A stretch of 64,000 nucleotides of DNA from a virus, in IMG/VR virus record IMGVR_UViG_3300038423_000085, positions 46,409 through 110,408 of that record, one strand, 5' to 3'. This document shows, piece after piece, positions 16,704-24,675 of this stretch. The notes under the pieces are model-generated. The model made no database searches, was not told where the DNA came from, and worked only from the letters and a program-made list of their open reading frames with translations. The translations under genes were made by a program, and so were the position numbers. Position 1 is the first letter of the stretch; every line of letters begins with the position of its first letter.

Positions 16704-16990
16704 TGTCATTCAACGAACAGCAGTTCGAAGGCATCGTGGCCGAGCTCAAGAAAGAGCTGGAGTATGCCAACAATCTTTGGGGCACTGAGTTCGACGATAA
16801 GAACACAGCCAATGATTGGGCGGCCTACATCGGGATCTACACCGGCCGCGCAGTAGAGATGGATCGCACTACCCGCCTATTCAACCCTATCCGTTTCCGT
16901 AAGGATATGTTGAAGGTAGCTGGGCTAGCTATATCGGCTATCCAGACTTTGGATCGGCAAGGTATTGCTAAGCGGCACTACGATAAGTAA
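16703..16990 (+). CDS. hypothetical protein
   Basis: 95 residues; GAGAGG lies in the end of the nuclease gene, start in its stop. Helical (FEGIVAELKKELEYANNLWG, YIGIYTGRAVEM). The layout of an N-terminal helix with NLWG, then an ALQTLDRQ helix, is similar to the protein at 35057-35323, so the two may be distant paralogues. Function unknown. Confidence 0.72.
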   Translation: MSFNEQQFEGIVAELKKELEYANNLWGTEFDDKNTANDWAAYIGIYTGRAVEMDRTTRLFNPIRFRKDMLKVAGLAISAIQTLDRQGIAKRHYDK

Positions 16991-17133
16991 GCGTCCTCTC
17001 GCTGCTGTCTGCGGACTCGCGGTCTTCTCGCAGTCACTTCGCGGGCACCGCCGAATGCGTCGTTAACGGGCATTCGGCTTCTGCCCGCCCGCTCCTTTAG
17101 AAGACCTTAGTCCTTGACAGCGACTCGAGTCCC

Positions 17134-17274
17134 ATGAAAGAAGTCATTCGCGAGCTAACAGATAAACCGTATGCAATCAGGGAAAGATTTTGGGGATGTA
17201 TGACCAATATCTTCTCCTGGCATTGGTGGCTTAGGATGAGATCATGGCAGGCGCCCTACAGAAGAATGACCTAG
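17134..17274 (+). CDS. possible small protein in the intergenic region
   Basis: 46 codons from ATG 17134, basic and Trp-rich (FWGCMTNIFSWHWWLRMR). There is no good ribosome site. Listed because the codons are not obviously random, but it may be spurious. Confidence 0.25.
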   Translation: MKEVIRELTDKPYAIRERFWGCMTNIFSWHWWLRMRSWQAPYRRMT

Positions 17275-17551
17275 TACTTCGGACTCGCTACACGGCGTCC
17301 GCTTGGGTCGTCTTGTTATCACAAGACTCCCCTCGCTACCGCCCGTTCCGCCATTCCTCAGTGTGTCTACGGAAGTAGTCTGGCTGGGAATCGGCTCCGC
17401 TTTCATCTAGTAGTTCCATCCTCGCCCTGCTGCGCCGCAAACGACGTGAGCTTTTTGAACAAATCAAGGATTTGTTCAAAACGTTTGTGTGCTCGCCACG
17501 GGCTGCGACGCTTCGCCGATGTTACCCTTAGTCCATAGTTGTAATCAATAG

Positions 17552-17590
17552 CCCTGTGTTATCCATCGGATAACACAGGGTTTGCCTTTT
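17552..17590 (+). terminator. strong intrinsic terminator
   Basis: A perfect 13 bp stem (CCCTGTGTTATCC with GGATAACACAGGG), 3-base loop, followed by TTTGCCTTTT. It would stop transcription coming from the upstream block just before the gene at 17602. Confidence 0.88.
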
Positions 17591-17601
17591 AGGAGAGACT
17601 C

Positions 17602-17985
17602 ATGCCTGAAGTAACCAAGACGTATGTTGAGTTCATGTATCCAGGTGCTCTGTTTGCAGAGACCGAGGACAAAGAAGTGAAAGACCGGGACGTTAAGAAA
17701 GTCCTGAAGATCCTGCCGAAAGGAGCGTTCTGCTTTCGGTTCTATGATAGGACATCGAAAGATGTTACGATCGATGGAGAGAAGGAGACTGTCTATGGGA
17801 AGGAGAAGAACAAGTCGGGGAAGTACTACCCGGGAGCTACTCCTTATACCCTAGAACAAGTCAAGAAGATGGGGAAGGACTTCTCCATCCTGGCGAGTAA
17901 TATGGAGTGCAATAACTGGCCGAAGGTTATCAAGACTCGTCGTGGTAACTTCCAGCCGTTGGAGAAAGGAGATATCATTCTGTGA
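17602..17985 (+). CDS. hypothetical protein
   Basis: 127 residues, TTAGGAGAG upstream. Mixed alpha-beta (KTYVEFMYPGALFAETED, GAFCFRFYDRTSKDV), a layout seen in uncharacterised actinophage-type small proteins. First gene after the terminator, so its promoter must lie within the hairpin region. Confidence 0.75.
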   Translation: MPEVTKTYVEFMYPGALFAETEDKEVKDRDVKKVLKILPKGAFCFRFYDRTSKDVTIDGEKETVYGKEKNKSGKYYPGATPYTLEQVKKMGKDFSILASNMECNNWPKVIKTRRGNFQPLEKGDIIL

Positions 17986-18248
17986 GCGACTGGGTTGTTG
18001 TCAATGAAGGTAGTGATTATTACACTCGCTGCCGGCGAGTCAGTACTCACACTACCAAGATAGTGATTGTTGAGTGGCATCATCCCAATATGGGATGGTC
18101 TGACGCCGGCGTGTTTGTCCGGTTCGCCCACTCTCTGAGTGGCATCAACGGCTGGGAGCTATTGCATAGCGCCAGCTGGTTGGATGATACTAACGCTGCT
18201 GAGTTTGTGGATCAGTTCCCTAAGTTCAAGAAGCTATTTAGGGACTGA
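17982..18248 (+). CDS. hypothetical protein
   Basis: 88 residues, GTG start overlapping the previous stop, GGAGAAAGGAG upstream. Aromatic, beta-rich (KIVIVEWHHPNMGW). Unknown. Confidence 0.68.
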   Translation: MSDWVVVNEGSDYYTRCRRVSTHTTKIVIVEWHHPNMGWSDAGVFVRFAHSLSGINGWELLHSASWLDDTNAAEFVDQFPKFKKLFRD

Positions 18249-18249
18249 C

Positions 18250-18462
18250 ATGAAGCGGCTCTGCGTCTTTTATAAGCAAGCCAGCCAGTGGATTGGCAAT
18301 AAGAAAGTTGAGTGGATCATCTGCAAAGGATGTCAGAAGAAGCTGCGCAATGGCGTCCGCCTGAGGATTCATCTAGGCGGAGGCTTTCGAGATCACAGTG
18401 AACGCTGTCTCCAGTGTGGTGGTGATTGTATGTGTTATTCGTGGTGTCCTAACAGGGAGTAG
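18250..18462 (+). CDS. Cys-rich small zinc-binding-type protein
   Basis: 70 residues from ATG 18250. Eight cysteines arranged CKGC ... CLQCGGDCMCYSWC suggest one or two zinc sites. Basic N-terminal half. The longer upstream frame is a shadow of the previous gene. Unknown role. Confidence 0.68.
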   Translation: MKRLCVFYKQASQWIGNKKVEWIICKGCQKKLRNGVRLRIHLGGGFRDHSERCLQCGGDCMCYSWCPNRE

Positions 18463-18708
18463 ATGATGATTAAGATTCCTCGTATCAAGGTCGATCGTGT
18501 TGCACCTATTCTTGATTTGCCGGGCGCCTTTATGGTTCGTGTGAAGCATCCTTACTTCACATCCAAGAGCTACGGGCCGATGGAAGACAAGACATGGGCC
18601 ATTGCTGGACTCATTCGTACTGCTGTCCAGAAGGTCCTCGATAAGAAAGGAGGCAATACATGTCCTACCCATTCAGACCGAGTCAAGAAGCGGAAAGGCT
18701 CCATCTAA
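18463..18708 (+). CDS. hypothetical protein
   Basis: 81 residues; start ATG 18463 or 18466 immediately after the previous stop. Basic, with KIPRIKVDRVAPILDLPGAF at the start. Its end overlaps the next gene by 49 bases. Unknown. Confidence 0.65.
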   Translation: MMIKIPRIKVDRVAPILDLPGAFMVRVKHPYFTSKSYGPMEDKTWAIAGLIRTAVQKVLDKKGGNTCPTHSDRVKKRKGSI

Positions 18709-19058
18709 TATGGGAGATTTACAACTGGACTGGGAGCCAGGCCAGTGGTAAGTGCTACAACTCGGGTTCTTACGGGCATCCTAATCACCCTCTCAATAAG
18801 AATCGAGAGCTTCCTTTTGCTTGGGACCTGGCTCACATATTTGCCGCTATAGCCGGCGGCTACATCATAGAGCTCAGCCCTCACTACAAGGGAGTACAGT
18901 GTATCCGCAAGAACAAGGATCTGTGGGAGCGGGTATCTAAGTATGTCAAGCTCAAGATCGGTCAAGGATGTCTGCCGTACGATATCGGCAATGTCGGCGA
19001 GCGCTGGGAGCATATCAACAACGTCAGCTTTATGTCAGGAGATGCTCACAGTGCCTAA
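18660..19058 (+). CDS. hypothetical protein
   Basis: 132 residues, AAAGGAGG 8 bases before ATG 18660. Contains WDLAHIFAAIAGGYIIEL, moderately hydrophobic but short for a membrane span. No family recognised. Confidence 0.7.
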   Translation: MSYPFRPSQEAERLHLIWEIYNWTGSQASGKCYNSGSYGHPNHPLNKNRELPFAWDLAHIFAAIAGGYIIELSPHYKGVQCIRKNKDLWERVSKYVKLKIGQGCLPYDIGNVGERWEHINNVSFMSGDAHSA

Positions 19059-19482
19059 CTGGTGTGAGAATGAACTAACTATCCGCGGTAAGGGAGCGGA
19101 TAAAGTAGTTGAGTTCCTTAAGGGCAGCCAGGGCGCCTTGGATTTCAACAAGGTCGTCCGTCAAGTGAAAAGGTGGTGGCCTTTTAAGAAGCAAGACTAC
19201 TGGTACAACTGGCGTTGTACTTATTGGGGTACCAAATGGAACGTAGGTGAGGAAGTTCGGACGGTTCCGATGTCCAGGGGCGCTGTAAAGCTATGTTTCG
19301 ACACGGCTTGGGCGCCGCCAGCACCTATCGTTGGACGGTTATCTGACCGGTTCCCGAATAACACTTTCACTCTGAAATATTGGGAGGGTGGAATGGGTTT
19401 TCGTGGTAAACTAGTAGTGAAGGACGGAGAAGTTCTTGAGAACTCTTCTTCGGACTCATACAAAGGACATCGTGGAGGTTAG
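19051..19482 (+). CDS. DUF1281/YubB-like ferredoxin-fold protein
   Basis: 143 residues. Start GTG 19051 (AGGAG 9 bases upstream) gives MPNWCENELTIRG, the hallmark N-terminus of DUF1281/YubB-like plasmid and phage proteins; later DTAWAPP and FTLKYWEGGMGFRG match the family, in which a -tawsPP- and -y-e-g-F-G pattern recur. The function of the family is unknown; it is typical of mobile elements. An upstream ATG 19042 is only 2 bases from the ribosome site and less likely. Confidence 0.78.
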   Translation: MPNWCENELTIRGKGADKVVEFLKGSQGALDFNKVVRQVKRWWPFKKQDYWYNWRCTYWGTKWNVGEEVRTVPMSRGAVKLCFDTAWAPPAPIVGRLSDRFPNNTFTLKYWEGGMGFRGKLVVKDGEVLENSSSDSYKGHRGG

Positions 19483-19483
19483 T

Positions 19484-19939
19484 ATGCAAAGCATTAAAGA
19501 GATTTTCAAGATCAACTCAATCGAAGAGCTTACCGCTGCGCGCGATCAGTTCGAAGGAGAGATCAATGAGCGGATCAGCCCGCTGGTGGCTGCACTCGAG
19601 AAGAATGTTCTGTCCTCTGACGTGGCAAGCCTTGAACAGCATATGGCCTATGTTGAATCCTGGCGAGCAAGACTGGTTAGATTTCACTCTTTCGCATCCG
19701 CATTCACCGATCATGCGAAAGATAGCACTTTTCTGTCGTCAAAGACTACAGATATCACGGGCGAATCCAAGCGCATTCCAGAGATTGAAAGAGATGCGTA
19801 TCGCCGTAAACTGTCTGGAGGATTTTCAGCGATCCAGTCGTACTTGGAAGGCTTGATCGATTGCGTTGACTCGCGAGTCAACTTGGCTAAGAAGATGTTG
19901 GGCATCGAAGTCGACGCCCCGCGCAAGAAGACGGTCTAA
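19484..19939 (+). CDS. helical hypothetical protein
   Basis: 151 residues from ATG 19484 (GTGGAGG upstream). Almost all helical with heptad-like spacing (SIEELTAARDQFEGEINERISPLVAALEKN). Looks like a small coiled-coil protein that acts with a DNA enzyme; ends KKTV in a TAATG junction to the next gene. Unknown. Confidence 0.7.
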   Translation: MQSIKEIFKINSIEELTAARDQFEGEINERISPLVAALEKNVLSSDVASLEQHMAYVESWRARLVRFHSFASAFTDHAKDSTFLSSKTTDITGESKRIPEIERDAYRRKLSGGFSAIQSYLEGLIDCVDSRVNLAKKMLGIEVDAPRKKTV

Positions 19940-20487
19940 TGGCTAAGATTCCTAGCTCTAGGTTTCCCAAACCTTCTCATGTTGAGACTCCTCCGGTTGG
20001 AGATCTCACCCTTAAGGATGAAGACTTCCTCAAGATCTGGAAGAAGCATCTGTCGGTTATGAAGCAGCTCGAGGTCATCTTAGCACCCGCTACCGATGCC
20101 ATCAAGCAGCGCTTCTTCAAGCGACAGCCGGCGATTGTGAAGTGGGGCGACACCGAGCTTCATTCGAAGGACAACGTTAACTACAACGTTGTCATCACTG
20201 TAGAATGGTTCGAAGATCGGCGTGGTGAGATGGATGAGAATGCTTATACTATTCCATTACATGCGGCCCTCGCCGGCACGAAAGCGGTGAACGATTTCTT
20301 CGACGAAGAAGATCGGAAGCAACAGGAAGAAGCCAAGAGACTTGGTCTCCTGAAGGAAGCACGTGATAAAGATCAACGTCGTGAGCTCTACCTTAAGCTC
20401 AAAGCCGAGTTCGACAATGAAGAAAAACCAGAAGGAACCACGGACCTGGCCACACTGCGACCAGCGAGTGCTCCATGCACCCGGTGA
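19939..20487 (+). CDS. hypothetical protein
   Basis: 182 residues, TAATG start. Helical with a central beta segment (NYNVVITVEWFEDRRGEM) and a charged C-terminal helix (EEDRKQQEEAKRLGLLKEARDKD). The last 70 bases overlap the next gene in another frame, where the peptide loses its character. Located just upstream of the recombinase module. Confidence 0.68.
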   Translation: MAKIPSSRFPKPSHVETPPVGDLTLKDEDFLKIWKKHLSVMKQLEVILAPATDAIKQRFFKRQPAIVKWGDTELHSKDNVNYNVVITVEWFEDRRGEMDENAYTIPLHAALAGTKAVNDFFDEEDRKQQEEAKRLGLLKEARDKDQRRELYLKLKAEFDNEEKPEGTTDLATLRPASAPCTR

Positions 20488-20746
20488 GTGTGAGATCTGC
20501 GACGAGTACGCCCAGGATCTGCAAGAGATACGCGCAGCCTGGGGTATAAACTTCACTGGTCATCATGATTTAGAGACGGAGAATGGGACTCCTTTGCTCC
20601 CTTGTCCGGCCGAGGTGGCACGTCCACTCGATATCATCAACGCTTGGAGTCGCAATCGCGCGGCAACAAAAGAATCCCTTGAGCAGACAGCTAAAGATGT
20701 AGCTGAAGCGCTCAAGATGTTCAGAGGAGAAGCTAAAGGTGGTTAG
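20417..20746 (+). CDS. hypothetical protein with Cys pairs
   Basis: 109 residues from ATG 20417. WPHCDQRVLHAPGECEICDEYAQ holds three cysteines that could form a zinc ribbon with a histidine; the rest is helical. Overlaps both neighbours. Unknown. Confidence 0.65.
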   Translation: MKKNQKEPRTWPHCDQRVLHAPGECEICDEYAQDLQEIRAAWGINFTGHHDLETENGTPLLPCPAEVARPLDIINAWSRNRAATKESLEQTAKDVAEALKMFRGEAKGG

Positions 20747-21092
20747 AGGAATGAAAGCATTCCGCGTGGACAAGAACGGCAATCTCCGTTTCTTGTTCCA
20801 CACGTATGACGGGACGTCCATTGTGCCTTTAGATAGGTGGATTGAGACTACTCGCCCTTGGGTGACGGACGGTCAGCGACAGAAGATGTATCGCTCTGCC
20901 TTCCATTTCCTCCGAGATAAGGATCGGATCCGGAAGTTTGATGCACTGACAAAGGGGAAGTATGTTATACTTCCTATTAGGGCACAAGATGTCGAGCCTA
21001 AGCCCAGGACCAATGTTGGTTCTTGGCTGGCCAAGCGGATCTACATTTCATCTGCCGACGTCCGTAGTGCACTGCAAACAAAGGGGTTATGA
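20739..21092 (+). CDS. hypothetical protein
   Basis: 117 residues. GTG 20739 is taken as start because AGAGGAG lies 9-15 bases upstream; ATG 20751 is 4 codons later but has no proper spacing. Basic and aromatic (FRVDKNGNLRFLFHTYDG, MYRSAFHFLRDKDRI). Overlaps the recombinase start by ATGA. Confidence 0.68.
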   Translation: MVRGMKAFRVDKNGNLRFLFHTYDGTSIVPLDRWIETTRPWVTDGQRQKMYRSAFHFLRDKDRIRKFDALTKGKYVILPIRAQDVEPKPRTNVGSWLAKRIYISSADVRSALQTKGL

Positions 21093-22153
21093 TGGCTAAG
21101 AAAGAAGAGCAAGTGGACTTGAACGAGGAGTTGGAGACGGAGCTCGCACAGTACAACTTCGGCGATATGTTGGAACTCGCCGAGAACATTACAGACATGT
21201 CAGTCGAGTGTACTCCGACGGGATTTCCGCAGCTGGATAAGATCCTACATGCATCCCTCAACGGACTTCCACATGGACGTGACATCGAGATATTTTCTAA
21301 GGAACCTGAAGTAGGCAAGACATCTCTTGGCCTTCAGATTCTCCAGCATTGGCAGAGCATGGGTAAGAGAACACTCATCATTGACGTTGAACGGACAATC
21401 ACAATCGAGTTTCTCGCGCAACTGGGGATCGTTACGACGCCGGGCAACCCGGGAGTTATTCCAGTTCGTGTTTCCCGACCGCCTGATGCGTTTACTGCAG
21501 AGCAAGTCCTGGATCTGGTACGCGACGCCTCAAAAGTGTTCGACCTCGTTGTGGTGGACTCTATAGCCGCAATGGATATCAAGGCCAACCTTGAGAAGGA
21601 CACTGATGAGAGTGCCAAGATTGGAGCTGTAGCCCTATTGATGTCCAACTTCCTGCGCAAGAACGTTGCCAAGCGCGCTACTGTCATCTGGATCAACCAG
21701 ACCCGACAAGTAGTGGGTGGCTACAATCCCACAGGACAGATTCGATATCAGACTATGGGTGGCCGAGCGCTGCCTTTCTTCGGTACTATCCGGTTGGATA
21801 TCTCGATCATCGAGAAGCTGAAGAAGGAAGAGGATGGAGAAGAGACTGTCTACGCGTTGAAGACTAAGGTCTACACCACGAAGAACAAAGTCTCTCCACC
21901 GTACAAGCAGGCAATCCTGACTTACGTCCTGGGTGAAGGATTCTCAGTCCACTATGATTACTTCGAGCTGGGTTTGAAGCTGGGAGTAATCATCAAGAAG
22001 GGTGGCTGGTATCAGTTTGGCGACGCCAAGATACAAGGCGACCTGAACTTCTATAAAGCCATGAAGAAGAACGAAGAGCTCTTCAACGGAATCAAGAAAG
22101 CTATTGGTGAGGAGCTGGCCAGTCATGGCGCAGCCGCAATCACTGAAGGATAA
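21089..22153 (+). CDS. RecA/UvsX-like recombinase
   Basis: 354 residues. FSKEPEVGKTSLGLQIL near residue 70 is a RecA-type P-loop, with GKT kept but lacking the GPESS of bacterial RecA; TLIIDVERT follows, then DLVVVDSIAAM (Walker B, about 151) and VIWINQTRQ near 205, the L2-adjacent strand of RecA/UvsX. It would coat single-stranded DNA and drive strand exchange for recombination-dependent replication and repair. The nearby Cas4-like, Holliday-junction-type and RuvC-like nucleases complete such a pathway. ATG 21092 is an equally possible start. Confidence 0.88.
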   Translation: MMAKKEEQVDLNEELETELAQYNFGDMLELAENITDMSVECTPTGFPQLDKILHASLNGLPHGRDIEIFSKEPEVGKTSLGLQILQHWQSMGKRTLIIDVERTITIEFLAQLGIVTTPGNPGVIPVRVSRPPDAFTAEQVLDLVRDASKVFDLVVVDSIAAMDIKANLEKDTDESAKIGAVALLMSNFLRKNVAKRATVIWINQTRQVVGGYNPTGQIRYQTMGGRALPFFGTIRLDISIIEKLKKEEDGEETVYALKTKVYTTKNKVSPPYKQAILTYVLGEGFSVHYDYFELGLKLGVIIKKGGWYQFGDAKIQGDLNFYKAMKKNEELFNGIKKAIGEELASHGAAAITEG

Positions 22154-22748
22154 TCCACTCTCAGTCTTCGCTATAACAACTGAGCCTGTGGCATGCATCG
22201 AGGGGGAGAAGTGTGCAAACTCCCCCTCACATAGTTCCCATCCAGAATGTAATAACTGCAGGTTTTCGCCTGGGGCGCCGTACTTTATTCGTACGCACCA
22301 CTGGAAGCCTATGCTGGAGGGTTGGCACCATCGCAAGCTTGAAGAGGAGAAGCGTCATGCCAAGCGTCAGGCAGCCATTGCTCGTCAAGAGGCCAAAAAG
22401 GCGAAAGATCCCACCAAGCAGGCCCGTGTTCGCGCGGCCGCAAGGGCAGAACGCAAAACCAATGACCATATCATTAAGTCTACCCGGAACTCAGGGAGGG
22501 TAAACCGTGACGGTGATCATCTGTTGTTTGATTCTGTCGTGGTGGATACGAAACTGCAATCAACGGCCACGGAACCCGTGATTCATCTCAGGGAGTTGGA
22601 CAAGGTAAGACAAGATGCTAGACGAAATGGCAGGTGTTGCGGGGCTCTTTGCCTACAAAACAAGACTGGAAGAAGCGTTATTGTGGTTGACGCAGCCGAT
22701 TTTGCTGCGCTCACCCGCGGCCTCAATCTGGATCAAAAAGGCCTCTGA
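22125..22748 (+). CDS. putative PD-(D/E)XK resolvase-like protein
   Basis: 207 residues from ATG 22125. The C-terminal half (FDSVVVDTKLQ, then HLRELDKVRQDARRNGRCCGALCL and SVIVVDAADFAAL) follows the phage PDDEXK Holliday junction resolvase pattern of an acidic residue, a D-x-K strand, a helix with QA and a final -vv-df- strand. The N-terminus has four cysteines (CIEGEKC ... CNNC), probably zinc-binding, then a charged helix. Position right after the recombinase fits. The call rests on pattern, not on firm homology. Confidence 0.6.
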   Translation: MAQPQSLKDNPLSVFAITTEPVACIEGEKCANSPSHSSHPECNNCRFSPGAPYFIRTHHWKPMLEGWHHRKLEEEKRHAKRQAAIARQEAKKAKDPTKQARVRAAARAERKTNDHIIKSTRNSGRVNRDGDHLLFDSVVVDTKLQSTATEPVIHLRELDKVRQDARRNGRCCGALCLQNKTGRSVIVVDAADFAALTRGLNLDQKGL

Positions 22749-23013
22749 CGATCCCGATCGCTATTGGGCTCGGCGTATCGGTAGTCAGGATTGGTTTCCA
22801 GTGACGGCCGACTGGTTGTACAGTCGTGAGTATGTTTGGTTGTACAGTCGTGAGTATGTTGAGGTAGATAAACCGTATGCATCTACCTTAGAGTCGGCGC
22901 TCAGAGATGATGGAGCCTATACTCTGGCAGGAGAACCTATCAGCATGCCTGTGAAGGCTAAGGAAGCTACTCCTAAGTACATTCCACCTCTGTTCGAAGA
23001 GAGGGAAGTATGA
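22615..23013 (+). CDS. hypothetical protein with duplicated octapeptide
   Basis: 132 residues if ATG 22615 is used; this overlaps the previous gene by 134 bases and the first 45 residues look partly like a shadow, so a later start is possible. WLYSREYV occurs twice in tandem owing to an exact 24-base duplication. Ends FEEREV with an ATGA junction. Unknown. Confidence 0.6.
   Translation: MLDEMAGVAGLFAYKTRLEEALLWLTQPILLRSPAASIWIKKASDDPDRYWARRIGSQDWFPVTADWLYSREYVWLYSREYVEVDKPYASTLESALRDDGAYTLAGEPISMPVKAKEATPKYIPPLFEEREV
22813..22860 (+). repeat. exact 2 x 24 bp in-frame tandem duplication
   Basis: 22813-22836 equals 22837-22860. The unit is 8 codons, keeping the frame, like the 60-base duplication at 5517. 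Confidence 0.95.
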
Positions 23014-23483
23014 GCAACCCTCACATGGATCCGATTACTGGCGAGTTTTTAGTGGATGATAAGATCGGCGAGTATCAAGATCACCAGAAGATGAAGACCG
23101 AGGCGGATTTCAAATCGTATACAGAGCTGTATAAGAATGTTGAGTCATACGGTCTGACAGGTACGATTCCAGTGGGTGGTTTGACTGGGCCGGTGTTCCG
23201 GTGGCGCTGGATGCCTCATACTATCTACAAGTTAGGAGAAGTCGTTCTGGACTTCTTCAACAGGATGCAATCCTGTAACCAATATGGTGTATCCGGAATG
23301 TATGAGCCGATGTGGCACAACAACTACGGCTCTATTACGCATGATGGTGGTATTAACTGGATAGACTATGGACTTCCAGTCACATTCCAACAGCCGATCA
23401 TCAATATCCCTCCGAACTTGAGCTTCAAGAAGGAAGAGGAGTCGCAACCTATGACAGATTTCATCGAGGAGCGCGAGGTATGA
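23010..23483 (+). CDS. hypothetical protein
   Basis: 157 residues. Aromatic and Gly-rich core (FRWRWMPHTIYKLGEVVLDFF, MWHNNYGSITHDGGINWIDYG) of the kind found in carbohydrate-binding or virion-surface proteins, but it sits in the replication arm. Ends IEEREV, ATGA to the next gene. Confidence 0.7.
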   Translation: MSNPHMDPITGEFLVDDKIGEYQDHQKMKTEADFKSYTELYKNVESYGLTGTIPVGGLTGPVFRWRWMPHTIYKLGEVVLDFFNRMQSCNQYGVSGMYEPMWHNNYGSITHDGGINWIDYGLPVTFQQPIINIPPNLSFKKEEESQPMTDFIEEREV

Positions 23484-23821
23484 AGAAGGAAAAGGAACCT
23501 ATTCCTTTCAGGACAGACATCTTCGAAGCCGAAGATAAGCTTTTGCAAGAGCTCCAGAAGAGTGATAATATTGAAGATCAGCTCACCGCTATCTTGATGG
23601 AGCCTCATGTGCAGAAGACTCCTGAAGATAATGAGGATAGTGTGGGGTTGTGGTCTAACTGCGCGCGAGCAAAGGCACAACAGATCCTCAAGAGATTCGA
23701 ATGCAAACCAAAACAGTGGCAGTTAACCTTCATACGCAGCCTTATGATGTTTACATCGGCCGCGGATCGAAGTGGGGGAATCCCTATACCCACAAGAAGT
23801 CGGCGTTCAAAGATGTGGTGA
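23480..23821 (+). CDS. hypothetical protein, overlaps next gene
   Basis: 113 residues. The first 75 residues (KKEKEPIPFRTDIFEAEDKLLQELQ) look real; the last 40 run in another frame over the DUF4326 gene and are less protein-like. Function unknown. Confidence 0.6.
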   Translation: MKKEKEPIPFRTDIFEAEDKLLQELQKSDNIEDQLTAILMEPHVQKTPEDNEDSVGLWSNCARAKAQQILKRFECKPKQWQLTFIRSLMMFTSAADRSGGIPIPTRSRRSKMW

Positions 23822-24000
23822 TGGTGGCAACTCGAGAAGAAGCCATAGCCAGGTATCGCGAGTATATCAAGTCGAAGCCTGAGCTGATGGCCGCCCTGAA
23901 AGAACTGAAGGGCAAGAGATTGGGCTGCTTTTGCAAGCCCTTGTCGTGTCATGGAGACGTATTAGCGGAGCTAGCAGATGATAACCAAGTGGGATCGTAG
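23701..24000 (+). CDS. DUF4326 protein
   Basis: 99 residues. VYIGRGSKWGNPYTHKKSAF and LKELKGKRLGCFCKPLSCHGDVLAEL are the defining blocks of DUF4326, small phage proteins with a Cys-rich C-terminal signature. Biochemical role not established. A weak ribosome site (AAGAGA) precedes ATG 23701. Confidence 0.85.
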   Translation: MQTKTVAVNLHTQPYDVYIGRGSKWGNPYTHKKSAFKDVVMVATREEAIARYREYIKSKPELMAALKELKGKRLGCFCKPLSCHGDVLAELADDNQVGS

Positions 24001-24430
24001 ATACCTGGAGCTGGCCAGCCTCGTTGCGAGCTGGTCGAAGGACCCAAGCACCAAAGCCGGAGCGGTGATCATCCGCCCTGACCGCACAGTTGTGTCAGTG
24101 GGGTTCAATGGCTTTCCGAAGAACATGCCAGACAACCCAGAGTGGTACGCCAACAGGGAAGAGAAGTATTCCCGCGTGGTCCATTGTGAAATCAATGCGA
24201 TGATCCACTCGTATGAGAACCTGAAGGGTTATACCCTCTATACTTATCCCTTTGCTCCGTGCGACCGCTGTGTCGTGCAGATGCTGCAGGCTGGTATAGT
24301 GAGGTTCGTATTCCCGGAGCCGTCAGCAGACGCTCTTACTCGCTGGGCCGAGGCCTTCGTGAAGACGAAGAAGTACATTACAGAGTCCGGCGCCGAGTGG
24401 GAGGAAGTCCTTCGGGACTCAGTGAGCTAA
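23978..24430 (+). CDS. dCMP deaminase
   Basis: 150 residues. KDPSTKAGAVII, then HCEINAM (about 69-75, zinc ligand H and catalytic E) and PFAPCDRCVVQML (about 91, zinc ligands C-x-x-C) form the cytidine/deoxycytidylate deaminase core. It turns dCMP into dUMP, the ThyX substrate. Lies three genes before RNR and one before ThyX. Confidence 0.92.
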   Translation: MITKWDRRYLELASLVASWSKDPSTKAGAVIIRPDRTVVSVGFNGFPKNMPDNPEWYANREEKYSRVVHCEINAMIHSYENLKGYTLYTYPFAPCDRCVVQMLQAGIVRFVFPEPSADALTRWAEAFVKTKKYITESGAEWEEVLRDSVS

Positions 24431-24675
24431 TGGGAGCTCCAGCTCGGTATTCAGTCACAGATGTGACTCCAGAGAGTATTACTATCAAGGACTTAGGTCC
24501 TTGGAATAGACATCTGACCATAACCAACGACGCTGAAGGTGTAGTGAAACGGATGGTCCCTCATTTGAAGGGCCGCCGTTTGTTCTACATTGACAGCGAA
24601 GGCGAGACCGATGAGTTGGTGATCAAGAAGGGTCAGTTTGCTGGATTCAAACCGGGCCCAGGAAGGAAAGGATGA
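24430..24675 (+). CDS. hypothetical protein
   Basis: 81 residues, TAATG start at the stop of the deaminase gene and 4-base overlap with thyX. Beta-rich (YSVTDVTPESITIKDLG, RLFYIDSEGETDELVIKKG). Sitting between two dTMP-synthesis genes; unknown. Confidence 0.68.
   Translation: MGAPARYSVTDVTPESITIKDLGPWNRHLTITNDAEGVVKRMVPHLKGRRLFYIDSEGETDELVIKKGQFAGFKPGPGRKG

Larger units (their letters stand above)
16991..17601 (+). other. hairpin-rich intergenic region (about 610 bases)
   Basis: The largest stretch in the first 40 kb without a convincing gene. It contains perfect inverted repeats: GCCGAATGC/GCATTCGGC (about 17051-17079), GTCTTGT/ACAAGAC (about 17310-17327) and TTTTGAACAAATC/GATTTGTTCAAAA (17453-17481), and ends in the terminator at 17552. 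The third hairpin is flanked by further pairing segments (GCAAACG / CGTTTGTG). Candidates are a replication origin, a regulatory RNA or a remnant of lost genes. Confidence 0.6.
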
